Of a stretch of DNA of 64,000 nt, positions 1-9,030 are shown piece by piece. The translations under genes and the position numbers were made by a program. This DNA is from Bacteroidales bacterium (lineage in GTDB: Bacteria; Bacteroidota; Bacteroidia; Bacteroidales; UBA932): NCBI GenBank assembly GCA_028724885.1, contig JAQYTJ010000011.1, positions 145,355 through 209,354 of the forward strand, given 5' to 3'. The notes under the pieces were generated by a model, which saw nothing but the letters and a program-made list of their open reading frames with translations, made no database searches and was not told the DNA's origin. Position 1 is the stretch's first letter, and each line of letters starts with the position of its first letter.

Positions 1-84
1 ATTCGAGCGGCGCAAGCCTTAGATATGAATTCACCAAAATTTCAGAATGAAGCCATATTATTAATAACCATAAAAATAATTCTG

Positions 85-3000
85 ATGAGATATTTATTGG
101 AAATTATTACTATTTCTGTTTCGCTGGCTATTTTCAGTGCAACTGGCTTAGCACAAGATAAGGGAACAGTCAGAGGAACAGTCAGTGATGCCTCCGGAAC
201 CGGATTGCCTGGTGTCGGAGTCACGATACAAGGATCCTCGTCCGGAGTAGTTACGGACATGAACGGAAACTATTCTCTCGAAGCAAATAGTAACGCAAAC
301 ATTGTATTCAGCATGCTAGGCATGAAACCAGTTACGGTGCCTGTGTCTGGCAGATCTGTAATAAACATAACATTGGAAGAAGACAAGGAACTTCTGGATG
401 AAGTAGTCGTCGTAGGTTACGGCACGCAAAAGAAAAGTTCTCTGACCAGCGCTGTTTCCGCAATTAAAGGAGATGAGCTGCTAAACGCCCCGTCTACTAA
501 TGTATCGCAAATTCTAGGCGGCAAGCTGCCAGGCATATCATCAGTTCAGGAATCAGGCGAACCTGGCCTAGATCAGGCATCCCTGCGAATCAGAGGGTCG
601 ATTTATGGCGTCTCATATGTCGTTGACGGATATCCGGTCACAGACATCAACGACATAGATCCAAATGACATTGAGAGCGTTTCTGTCTTGAAAGACGGTG
701 CTTCTGCAGCTGTTTATGGTCTGCAAAGCGCTGGGGGCGTAATTATAATCACCACGAAGCGCGGCAAATCCGGCGACACGAAGATAACGTACGATGGTCA
801 GTATGGAGCGTCGATGAACGCGAACTTCACTGAATTCATGAATGGCCCTCAGTTCGCTTATTACTATAATATGGCGGATATGATGGACCAGCTTGCAAGA
901 GGGGCTATTTCCAGCCGAGATGAATACGTCCCTGCTTTCACGAAGAAAAACGTAGCAGCCATGACGAACGGAGACCCGACGGATGGCTGGGACGATGTTG
1001 ACTACATCAAGAAGGTCTTCGGGACAGGCTTCACGCAGAAACACAGCGTGACCGCCCAAGGAGGGAATGAGCACGCAAGATTTTTTTGCCTCTATCGGCT
1101 ATCTTGGGCAGAAAGGCAATATTGACAACTTCAAGTATCGCCGCTACAATCTTCGAGCGAACATCGACTCCGATTTCGCAAGGAATTTCCATTTTTCATT
1201 GGGATTATCAGGGACTATTGGAAGACGTCATACTCCAGGTTACGCATCTGGTGGCACGGACGCAAATTCATATCTTGGCGAGCAGGGATTCCTTTCCATC
1301 GCCCGTCAGACTATCCAGATGCATCCTTATCTGCCTGAAAAATATGATGGCCTTTACTCAGCGGCCATTCAGAACAACACAGGATTAGCCAACAGCCCTC
1401 TGGCAGCTATCTACGAGTCTGGCTATAAACAGACCAGGAGCGCCGATGTCCAAGCTAACATGTCTCTCAGCTATAGTTTCCCGTGGATCGATGGGCTAAG
1501 CGCAAAGATAAGCGGCTCATATGAATATTCGACATCGCAGAACAAGAATCTGAATACCCCATATTCAGTTATGGCGATCCTCAACGGGAACTGGGCGAAG
1601 CAGTCAGATCCTAGAGGTACTGCTTCTGGGATCAACCTTGGCGAAGGCCAATCAAACTATGAGCAGCTCGTAGGTCAGGCTAGCTTGAATTATATTCATT
1701 CATTCGGCAAACACAATGTTGAGGCAATGGTTCTAACTGAAGTACGTGACGACAAGAGCAACAACCTCAGCGCATACATCAAGAATCTGCCTTTTGCGCA
1801 GCTGCCAGAACTCAGCAACGGGGTGCCTATCGATGAGAATCCAATTGGCGGAAGCAGCTGGAATTCTCGCACGGCAGGAAATGTGTTCAGGGTAAAATAC
1901 GATTATGACAATCGTTACCTAGCCGAAGTAACTGGCAGGTACGATGGATCTTACAAGTTCAATGGAATGACTGGAGACCGCTGGGGATTTTTCCCTTCAG
2001 CATCTGTCGGCTGGCGACTTTCGAAAGAGAAATTCATGGAGAACGTGGATTTCATTGACGACCTGAAGCTCAGGGCCTCCGTCGGCTTGCTCGGCAATGA
2101 CGGAGTAAGCGCTTACATGTACTTGAGCAACTACTCGCAAGGCGGAAGCATAGTTTTGAACGGGAATATATATCCTTCGTATTACACATCGGGAATAGCG
2201 AACAACAACCTGACTTGGGAAAAGACTCTCTCTTGGAATGTCGGTTACGACCTGTCCATGTGGAACGGTCTCTTAGGAATGGAAGTAGACGGGTTCTATA
2301 ATTACACTTACGATATTCTGACCGCCCTGGGAAGCGACATGCCAGGTTCAATGGGCGGATACTACCCTACTTACGGAAACATCAATAAGATAGATGCGAA
2401 AGGGATTGACATACTCATAACGCACCGTAATAATTTCATGCTTCTGGGGAAACGCTTTGACTACGGCATCACAGCCAGCGTCACTAGATCCAAGACTCGC
2501 TGGCTGGAATACCAGGACGCCCCGAACATCATGGAATGGCAGAAAGTCTCGGGTACTGTTTACGGTTCCATCAGCGGATGGAATGCAGACGGGTTATTCC
2601 GTTCCGAAGAGGAAATCGACAATTCCGCATGGTACGGGACAAGGCCGAACGTAGGCGACATCAAATATAAAGACCTCAACGGAGATGGTAAAATCACTTG
2701 GGACGATAGAGGAATATTCGGCAGGTCGAATCGTCCCCAGCTGACATATGGCCTGAATCTGAATTTCAACTGGAACGGATTCGACTTCAACGCTCAGTTC
2801 ACGGGAGGAGCCCTGTTCGATGTCTCCCTCACTGGAACATATTACAATGGGTACGATGATAACACCATCTGGACACAGACATTCAAGGAAGGAGCTAATT
2901 CTCCTCTCTATCTCGTGAAACATGCCGTCAGCATCGACAACCCAGACGGGACTTACCCTCGCATAACTCTCGGAGCCACTGGCCATGGAGGAGATAACGG

Positions 3001-3250
3001 CCTTTCCAGCTCGTTCTGGTGGAGGGATGGCAAATACATCCGACTCAAGTCTGCTCAGCTAGGCTACACTATTCCTGCAAAATTGACTCGCAAAGTCGGA
3101 ATCGAAGGCCTTCGCCTTTATGTGGAAGGGGCTAACCTTTTCACGATAGACGGCCTGCCGAAGGGCATCGACCCAGAGGCACCTGGAGTGAATAATGGTT
3201 ACTATCCTCAGCAGAGGACAGTGATGGGCGGTATTACTTTAACTTTATAA
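85..3250 (+). pseudogene. SusC/RagA TonB-dependent outer-membrane receptor, interrupted by a frameshift
   Basis: Large outer-membrane transporter of PUL1. The first part runs from a signal peptide (start chosen at 85, MRYLLEIITISVS, although an in-frame ATG lies at 25) through a carboxypeptidase-regulatory-like domain and the TonB box/plug motif DEVVVVGYGTQKK. It is in frame 1 up to about 1087. The plug and barrel then continue in frame 2 to the stop at 3250. The two frames join seamlessly as NEHARFF-ASIGYLGQKG if one T is dropped from a run of seven T at 1081-1087. The combined length is about 1050 residues, normal for SusC. It lies 10 bp upstream of susD. Either the strain carries a broken or phase-variable receptor, or the T run is a sequencing error. 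The family call is certain; the functional state is not. Confidence 0.9.
1081..1087 (+). other. T7 homopolymer at the susC frameshift
   Basis: Seven consecutive T residues sit exactly where the reading frame of the susC gene changes. Six would keep the frame open. Such runs are prone to replication slippage and to sequencing error. Confidence 0.75.
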
Positions 3251-3260
3251 TATTGACGAT

Positions 3261-4919
3261 ATGAAAAACATCATAAAAATACTGTCATTCGTTATAGCAA
3301 GCTCTCTTCTGATATCTTGTAACGGCTATCTAGACACAGACCCAACGGATCGCGTCTCTGACAAGATGTTATGGAGCAATGAGGCAACGGCGGAATATGC
3401 AGTAAACAACCTCTATAGTTATCTAGCATCCGTAAACGGAAGTCAGTTTCTGGCAGGGATGACAGAGTCGCTCACTGACGAATTCAAGTACGGATCATAC
3501 AATTACAATTCTCTCTGCTACATACCTAGCGAATTTGCTTACGGCGGTTCAACGCTAACGTCGAATTACGTGGACGTTTACATGGGCGTGTGGGAAAGCC
3601 GCTACACGCAAATCCGCCGAACCAATGAGAACATCCATAACCTGAAAAAATACGGGGATGGATTGGGTGACAATGCCAAGACGCAGTTTGAAGCTGAGAT
3701 GCGCTTCATTAGAGCCTGGCTGTATTTCGACCTCGTGAAACGCTACAAGGAAGTAATAATATACGACGAGGATCTTTCAAAAATCAGCAAAGACAAAGCA
3801 TTGGACACGGAAGAGAAAGCGTGGGACTTCATTCAATCCGATCTTGAATATGCCGCAAGCAAACTTCCCACACAGGCAGATGCAAACGGACGTCTGGACA
3901 AAGGCGCAGCCTACGCCTTCATGACACGAGCTATGCTCTACGCCGGGCGCTGGCAGGCCGTGGTGGATGCAGCCAATAAAGTAATGGGTTTAGGATACAA
4001 GCTGAATGATTCATATGCTGATTCTTTCAAAATCACAGCTGATAAAGGGAATCCGGAAGCGATTCTCGAATATGAATATAATCTAACCGTAGGCGGACAC
4101 GATTTCGACTCATATTATACCCCAGGAGGGGATTTCACCGTCATTGACAAGATTGGCGGAGGCTATGGGACGCCTACACAGGAAATGGTTGAATCATACG
4201 AACTTGCAGGAGGCGGGTTCCCTGACTGGTCGCCATGGCACAACACTGATGGTACAATGCAGACTCCACCTTACGCAAACCTAGAACCTCGTTTCCAAGC
4301 AACTGTGCTATACAATGGAGCCAGCTGGAAAGGAAGGAAAATAGAGCCATATGTTGGAGGAACCGACGGCTGGTGCCAATGGAATGTCGATAAAGAGCCG
4401 AAAGGCAGAACTACGACAGGATACTACTTGCGCAAGCTCGTCGATGAGAATCACGATTTGTCAAAACAATCATCGAGCAGCCAGCCCCTCATTCTTATCC
4501 GATATGCAGAGGTGCTTCTGAACAAAGCGGAAGCATGTTACAGGAGGAATAATGCCACTGATGCAAACGTAGCAATTAAAGCCATCCGATCCAGAGTGGG
4601 TCTGCCGTATAGCGACAAGAACGGAGATGCTCTGTGGACTGCGATTCGTCAAGAGAGAAAAGTTGAGCTTGCTTACGAAGGCCTTTGGTACTGGGATCTT
4701 CGCCGATGGGGGGATGCTTCGAAAGCATATCCAATAGGACTCAATGCCTATCAGGCTCACGGATTGAAAATTGAGAAGATAGGGAGCGATTATCTCTACA
4801 CTTACGTCTCTGTCGATGACAAAGACCGCAACTTCCCGGAGAAGCTTTACAGACTGCCTCTTCCTAGCAGCGAGCTTACCACTAACAGTATGGTAAATCA
4901 GTATCCAGAGTGGCAATAA
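3261..4919 (+). CDS. SusD/RagB-like surface glycan-binding lipoprotein (PUL1)
   Basis: SusD-family lipoprotein that caps the SusC channel on the cell surface and binds the glycan. The signal peptide ends in LLISC with the lipid-modified cysteine at residue 20. The body shows the SusD pattern: helical TPR-like segments (for example FEAEMRFIRAWLYFDLVKRY) and the C-terminal part with LIRYAEVLLNKAEA and ERKVELAYEGLWYWDLRRW. Its 552 residues are usual for the family. It begins 10 bp after the susC stop, so the two are co-transcribed. The ligand cannot be told from the sequence. Confidence 0.95.
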   Translation: MKNIIKILSFVIASSLLISCNGYLDTDPTDRVSDKMLWSNEATAEYAVNNLYSYLASVNGSQFLAGMTESLTDEFKYGSYNYNSLCYIPSEFAYGGSTLTSNYVDVYMGVWESRYTQIRRTNENIHNLKKYGDGLGDNAKTQFEAEMRFIRAWLYFDLVKRYKEVIIYDEDLSKISKDKALDTEEKAWDFIQSDLEYAASKLPTQADANGRLDKGAAYAFMTRAMLYAGRWQAVVDAANKVMGLGYKLNDSYADSFKITADKGNPEAILEYEYNLTVGGHDFDSYYTPGGDFTVIDKIGGGYGTPTQEMVESYELAGGGFPDWSPWHNTDGTMQTPPYANLEPRFQATVLYNGASWKGRKIEPYVGGTDGWCQWNVDKEPKGRTTTGYYLRKLVDENHDLSKQSSSSQPLILIRYAEVLLNKAEACYRRNNATDANVAIKAIRSRVGLPYSDKNGDALWTAIRQERKVELAYEGLWYWDLRRWGDASKAYPIGLNAYQAHGLKIEKIGSDYLYTYVSVDDKDRNFPEKLYRLPLPSSELTTNSMVNQYPEWQ

Positions 4920-4938
4920 TCTTTAAATGAATATATTC

Positions 4939-6636
4939 ATGAAAAAAATTCATACATGTTTAGCTATTGTGGCGGCGATATTAATGATAAATGCATGCCA
5001 CGAGGTCGAACACGTGAAGCCAACCGCCGAACGACAAGGAATCACAAGCCTCACGGCAATTTTCACTTCCGGTCCATATGTTGATCAGGACGCTGCGAAA
5101 ATAACAATAACTGATAACTCTACGAAAAGATACGTGATACCAGTCCCGTGGTTTTTCCCGGAAGCTTCCGATAATGAAACTGAATCGTTCATGAGCAGAA
5201 TGCGAATCAGAGCTGAATTGCAGCCTAACTGCTTCATTGATCCTCCACTGACGATCCTTGACCTTACTAAGGAGAATCACTTCTCTTACACAGACGCACA
5301 AGGCGTAAGCCAAGACATCATAATCACTGGCGAGCGAGTGAAATCTTCGGCTTGCGAGCTGATTTCTCTCTCGCTGGATGATCCAGCCATATCAGGTATC
5401 ATCGACAAATCTAAAAAGACCGTATCTCTGATCTCCTTGGCTGATCTTTCGTCATGCCTGGCATCTTTCGAAGTATCTGCACATGCGACAATATCACCGG
5501 ATCCATCCAAGACAGCTCTGAACTATAATGAGCCGGTCGAGCTGACAGTTACCGCACACAATGGGACGGCCAAGAACACATATACTGTCGTAAAGGCCAT
5601 TCCAGAGAAAATTGACATGGGATTTAATCTTGGTTCCGTCGAGAACTTATTCAACCTCAACACTACTAATCTCGGATTGCCTAGATACGATAAGAATGCC
5701 TGCATATCAATGGCAGCTGCAGGGAATAACTTAGTCGTCAGCACCGGCTCCGGCACCCCTCTATATTTCAACAAAGCGACAGGCGTGAAGATTGGAGAAA
5801 TAAACCTGGGTAGTGCCGTAGCGGCATCGGTTACTAGCGATTCAAAAGAGCATGTTCTCATCTGCAACCATGCTGAACCTAACGAGACGATAAACATCTA
5901 TAGGACATCTTCCGTTACTGAAGCGCCCACCCTCTTCTATTCATTCACCAATGCATCGGGACTGCCAGCAGGATATAGAATTAAAGTTAACGGCGACATA
6001 GACTCGGGGGCCATGATAGTAATCACATGCGAGGGAATAGCTGGCGTAACAACATCCAGCAAGGCGATAACGCTCAACGTGACAGACGGATCCGTCTCAG
6101 ATGTTTCTACGATTGACCTGTCTGGCGCCGGTCTCAACTGGGATGATGCACCTAATGAAGCTACCGTAGTGGCTGCCTCAAGCACCTCCGCAGAAGGCTG
6201 GTTCGAGCAGTCTTATGCAGGCGGAGCATGCACTCTCAATTACCTGAAGAAAGACCTTTCAGTTGGCATGCAGCTCGGCACAGATGACGGAAACGCATGG
6301 GGATGGCAGACCAACAACCTAGATGCCAAGAGGTTCAACAATGCAGACTATCTGGCAGTCTTCGTTGCCAGCTACTTCCCTTCATGGGGAATAGGGCCTA
6401 GTCTGTACCTTCTCAACGTAAGCGACAAGTCCACCCTCACCGGCAGCTTCAATTCTTGTCCAGCTACCGTGCTTTCAAACAAGAACATAGCCTGGTACCA
6501 GACCGGAGCTAATGCGGTCGCAACCGGGGACGTGCTGATAGCACCTTCCGCAGACGGATTCAAGATTTACATCTACTATTACGACCACAACAGTCAGGTA
6601 ATAGGTGGCTACTTCGCCGATTGCATAAAAAAATAA
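4939..6636 (+). CDS. DUF5018-type PUL lipoprotein
   Basis: Secreted lipoprotein in the third position of PUL1, where surface glycan-binding proteins usually sit. The start at 4939 gives a clean signal peptide ending MINAC; an in-frame ATG at 4927 also exists. The N-terminal half has beta-sandwich-like repeats with DUF5018 character (ITSLTAIFTSGP, then LISLSLDDPAISGIIDKSKK and a YTV-type strand end). The C-terminal half, from about residue 225, looks like a beta-propeller or quinoprotein-like region with repeated short strands (LYFNKATGVKIGEINLG). No catalytic motif is seen. The likely role is glycan binding at the surface. The family assignment rests on recall of similar PUL proteins rather than on a search. 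Confidence 0.7.
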   Translation: MKKIHTCLAIVAAILMINACHEVEHVKPTAERQGITSLTAIFTSGPYVDQDAAKITITDNSTKRYVIPVPWFFPEASDNETESFMSRMRIRAELQPNCFIDPPLTILDLTKENHFSYTDAQGVSQDIIITGERVKSSACELISLSLDDPAISGIIDKSKKTVSLISLADLSSCLASFEVSAHATISPDPSKTALNYNEPVELTVTAHNGTAKNTYTVVKAIPEKIDMGFNLGSVENLFNLNTTNLGLPRYDKNACISMAAAGNNLVVSTGSGTPLYFNKATGVKIGEINLGSAVAASVTSDSKEHVLICNHAEPNETINIYRTSSVTEAPTLFYSFTNASGLPAGYRIKVNGDIDSGAMIVITCEGIAGVTTSSKAITLNVTDGSVSDVSTIDLSGAGLNWDDAPNEATVVAASSTSAEGWFEQSYAGGACTLNYLKKDLSVGMQLGTDDGNAWGWQTNNLDAKRFNNADYLAVFVASYFPSWGIGPSLYLLNVSDKSTLTGSFNSCPATVLSNKNIAWYQTGANAVATGDVLIAPSADGFKIYIYYYDHNSQVIGGYFADCIKK

Positions 6637-6649
6637 TCACTTTTGGAAT

Positions 6650-6686
6650 GGTGCGTACATGGTCTTTGGAGATTAAGGTACGCACC
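6650..6686 (+). terminator. Intercistronic hairpin without T tract
   Basis: Perfect 9-bp inverted repeat: GGTGCGTAC at 6650-6658 and GTACGCACC at 6678-6686, with a 19-nt loop. It lies in the 69-bp gap between the DUF5018 gene and the GHL10 gene. No U-rich tail follows, so it may be an attenuator or RNA-stability element rather than a full terminator. Confidence 0.5.
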
Positions 6687-6705
6687 GTCCTAATATTCTT
6701 AATCA

Positions 6706-8091
6706 ATGCATATCAATAAATTAATATATTCATTGGCTATAGTGGCCTCCCTATCGTTAGTCGCCTGCTCAAACGACAACGAAAAAATACCTGGCTGGCC
6801 ATGGAAAGATAACTGTGACACTTCTGAAGTAGTGAAAACAGAAAAGCCTCGCTTCGTCTGGATCGATGCCGGAGGAAATTTTCAAAGATTTGCAAACAGC
6901 AAGGAAAACATCTCTTCGGATCTCCAAAAGGTGAAAGATGCTGGTTTCTCCGGCATAATAGTGGATGTACGACCCACAACAGGAGATGTGCTTTTCAATT
7001 CATCTATCGCTGACAAATTAAAACGTCTTGACGTATGGGAAGGCTCTCAGTACAAATGGATAGAGAGGACAGCCAAATGGGATTACTTGCAAGCGTTCAT
7101 AGACAATGGACATGAACTCGGACTAACGGTTTACGCGTCAATAAACACATTCGTTGGTGGCTATTTGTGTCCTTATGGGCTTGGCGCAGAGGGATTTCTC
7201 TTCAGGGATGAATCCAAGAAGGTTTGGGCAACCGTTATTAATTCTGCATCCGGTCTTGTCAATACTATGGATCTTCTAGATGACAGTTCCGACTATGGTG
7301 CCAAATTTCTCAATCCATCCAATGAAGACGCACAGAATTACATCATCGCAATTCTTAAAGACCTTTCGAAGTACGAGGTAGATGGCATCGTGCTGGACAG
7401 GTGCCGTTACGACGATTACGGACTCATGAGCGACTTCTCAGACATTTCAAGAAAAAAATTTGAGAAATATATCGGGACATCCGTTGCCAACTATCCAAAC
7501 GACATATTGGCTGCCGGGGCTACAAGAATCCCGTCCGTGATGCCGGAATATTTTAAGCCATGGCTTGAATTCAGAGCGAAAACCATATACGATTTCGTCG
7601 TGAAAGCAAAAAACGCAGTGAAATCCCAGAACAGCAAAATCAAGTTCGGCGTTTACGTGGGGGCATGGTATTCCGACTACTATGGTTCTGGCGTGAACTG
7701 GGCAAGCAAGAAGTACGACACAGCCAAGGATTATTCATGGGCAAGCCCTGAGTATAAAAATTATGGATATGCCGGTGAGTTGGATTTCATGTTTCTTGGA
7801 GCATACGCAGGATCTAACAGAATATATGGCTCAGGCGAATGGACGATGCAGGGCTTCGCTCAGCAAGCTAAGAAATTGCTATGTGGCGATGTGTGGTTCG
7901 CATGTGGGCCAGACATTGGCAACGGCACTGGTTGGAGCGATGGAGGGAAAGGCAGCCTTATCCCAGATGCGATCAATACATGCATAACACCAAGCAATGG
8001 ATTTTTTGTGTTTGATCTCTGCCACATACGTTCATTCGGCTATTGGGACGATTTTAAGAAAGGTTTCGAACGAATTGACGCGAACAAATAG
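6706..8091 (+). CDS. GHL10-type family 10-like glycoside hydrolase lipoprotein
   Basis: Lipoprotein (signal peptide ending SLVAC, cysteine 21) with a TIM-barrel glycoside hydrolase-like domain of the GHL10/alpha-amylase-like group. Typical segments are RFVWIDAGG at the first strand, DAGFSGIIVDVRPTTGDVLF, GLTVYASINTF, and KYEVDGIVLDRCRYDDYG, where the Asp/Arg residues at a strand end fit an active-site role. Later come IKFGVYVGAWYSDYYG and LDFMFLGAYAG. The length of 461 residues fits the family. It follows the DUF5018 gene in PUL1, so it likely cuts the glycan imported by that system. The bond and substrate are unknown. Confidence 0.75.
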   Translation: MHINKLIYSLAIVASLSLVACSNDNEKIPGWPWKDNCDTSEVVKTEKPRFVWIDAGGNFQRFANSKENISSDLQKVKDAGFSGIIVDVRPTTGDVLFNSSIADKLKRLDVWEGSQYKWIERTAKWDYLQAFIDNGHELGLTVYASINTFVGGYLCPYGLGAEGFLFRDESKKVWATVINSASGLVNTMDLLDDSSDYGAKFLNPSNEDAQNYIIAILKDLSKYEVDGIVLDRCRYDDYGLMSDFSDISRKKFEKYIGTSVANYPNDILAAGATRIPSVMPEYFKPWLEFRAKTIYDFVVKAKNAVKSQNSKIKFGVYVGAWYSDYYGSGVNWASKKYDTAKDYSWASPEYKNYGYAGELDFMFLGAYAGSNRIYGSGEWTMQGFAQQAKKLLCGDVWFACGPDIGNGTGWSDGGKGSLIPDAINTCITPSNGFFVFDLCHIRSFGYWDDFKKGFERIDANK

Positions 8092-8208
8092 CCTCACGTC
8101 AATCTAGGTTTATCCACCTTTCGAACTTGAAAAATTTTAATCGTTTTTCCTTTCGGAATCGAAATGAATATTTTATATTAGCAAATCAATAAAAATATTC
8201 ATCAAAGA

Positions 8209-9015
8209 ATGAACGACCAAGAAAAAAGCCATCTTAACGAAAGGCAGAATAAAATCATGGAATTCATGCATCAGCAGAACGCTATTCCGGTTTCTCAGTT
8301 GGCAACAATGCTGAAAGTGTCCGAAGTGACAATCAGGAAAGACCTCTCGTTTCTGGAACAACAGAACCTGCTCTACAGAGTGCATGGTTCTGCAATACTT
8401 GTGAACAGATACACCAACAATAAGACCATCGCCGAAAAGAAACGACTCTGCATAAATGAGAAACGAGCCATCGGGAAACATGCTGCCACTCTCATCATGC
8501 CCAGAGACACGATAATGATCGCCTCTGGGACGACTATGCAGTCATTCGCCGACCAAATCATAGTGAGGGAAAGCCTGACTGTGATTTCATCCTCTTTCGA
8601 AGTGTCTTCATCGCTCGTCGGTAAAGAGAATGTAGACGTAATCCAGCTGGGAGGGCTAGTGAGGGAGAGTTCCCTGGCTGTCATGGGGCCTTTTGCCGAA
8701 CAGATGCTGACTTGTCTTTCTTGCAGTAAACTGTTCCTTGGAGTTGACGGAATCGATATAGATTTTGGAATCACGACCACAAACCACATGGAAGCCAACT
8801 TGCACAGAATGATGGTGAATACGGCACAAAAAACAATCATACTTGCCGACCACACTAAATTCAACAGGCGCGGTTATTCACAAATATGCGCCATGAATCA
8901 GGTCGATGAAATAATCACCGACTCTGAGGCTCCGCATGACATAGTGGAAAAAATCATGGATGCTGGAATAGACGTGACAATAGTTGATAATGAAGGCATT
9001 CAGATAAAAAATTGA
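8209..9015 (+). CDS. DeoR/GlpR-family transcriptional regulator
   Basis: Cytoplasmic DNA-binding regulator of 268 residues. The N-terminal winged helix-turn-helix is clear (PVSQLATMLKVSEVTIRKDL, about residues 25-45), followed by the family linker LYRVHGSA. The C-terminal DeoR sensor domain shows KRAIGKHAATLI, DTIMIASGTTMQ, a LGG segment, and KLFLGVDGID, all typical of sugar-phosphate-sensing members. It sits inside PUL1 between the hydrolase and the phosphoesterase on the same strand. This suggests that a sugar-phosphate or polyol-phosphate controls the locus, in place of the usual HTCS or sigma/anti-sigma pair. The regulatory link is inferred from position only. Confidence 0.92.
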   Translation: MNDQEKSHLNERQNKIMEFMHQQNAIPVSQLATMLKVSEVTIRKDLSFLEQQNLLYRVHGSAILVNRYTNNKTIAEKKRLCINEKRAIGKHAATLIMPRDTIMIASGTTMQSFADQIIVRESLTVISSSFEVSSSLVGKENVDVIQLGGLVRESSLAVMGPFAEQMLTCLSCSKLFLGVDGIDIDFGITTTNHMEANLHRMMVNTAQKTIILADHTKFNRRGYSQICAMNQVDEIITDSEAPHDIVEKIMDAGIDVTIVDNEGIQIKN

Positions 9016-9030
9016 CGACTCTGCGATTGT

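Noticed and set aside
2..22. Tail of an upstream gene (frame 2 ends with TAG at 20-22)
   Set aside because: Only six codons are visible, too few to support a gene.
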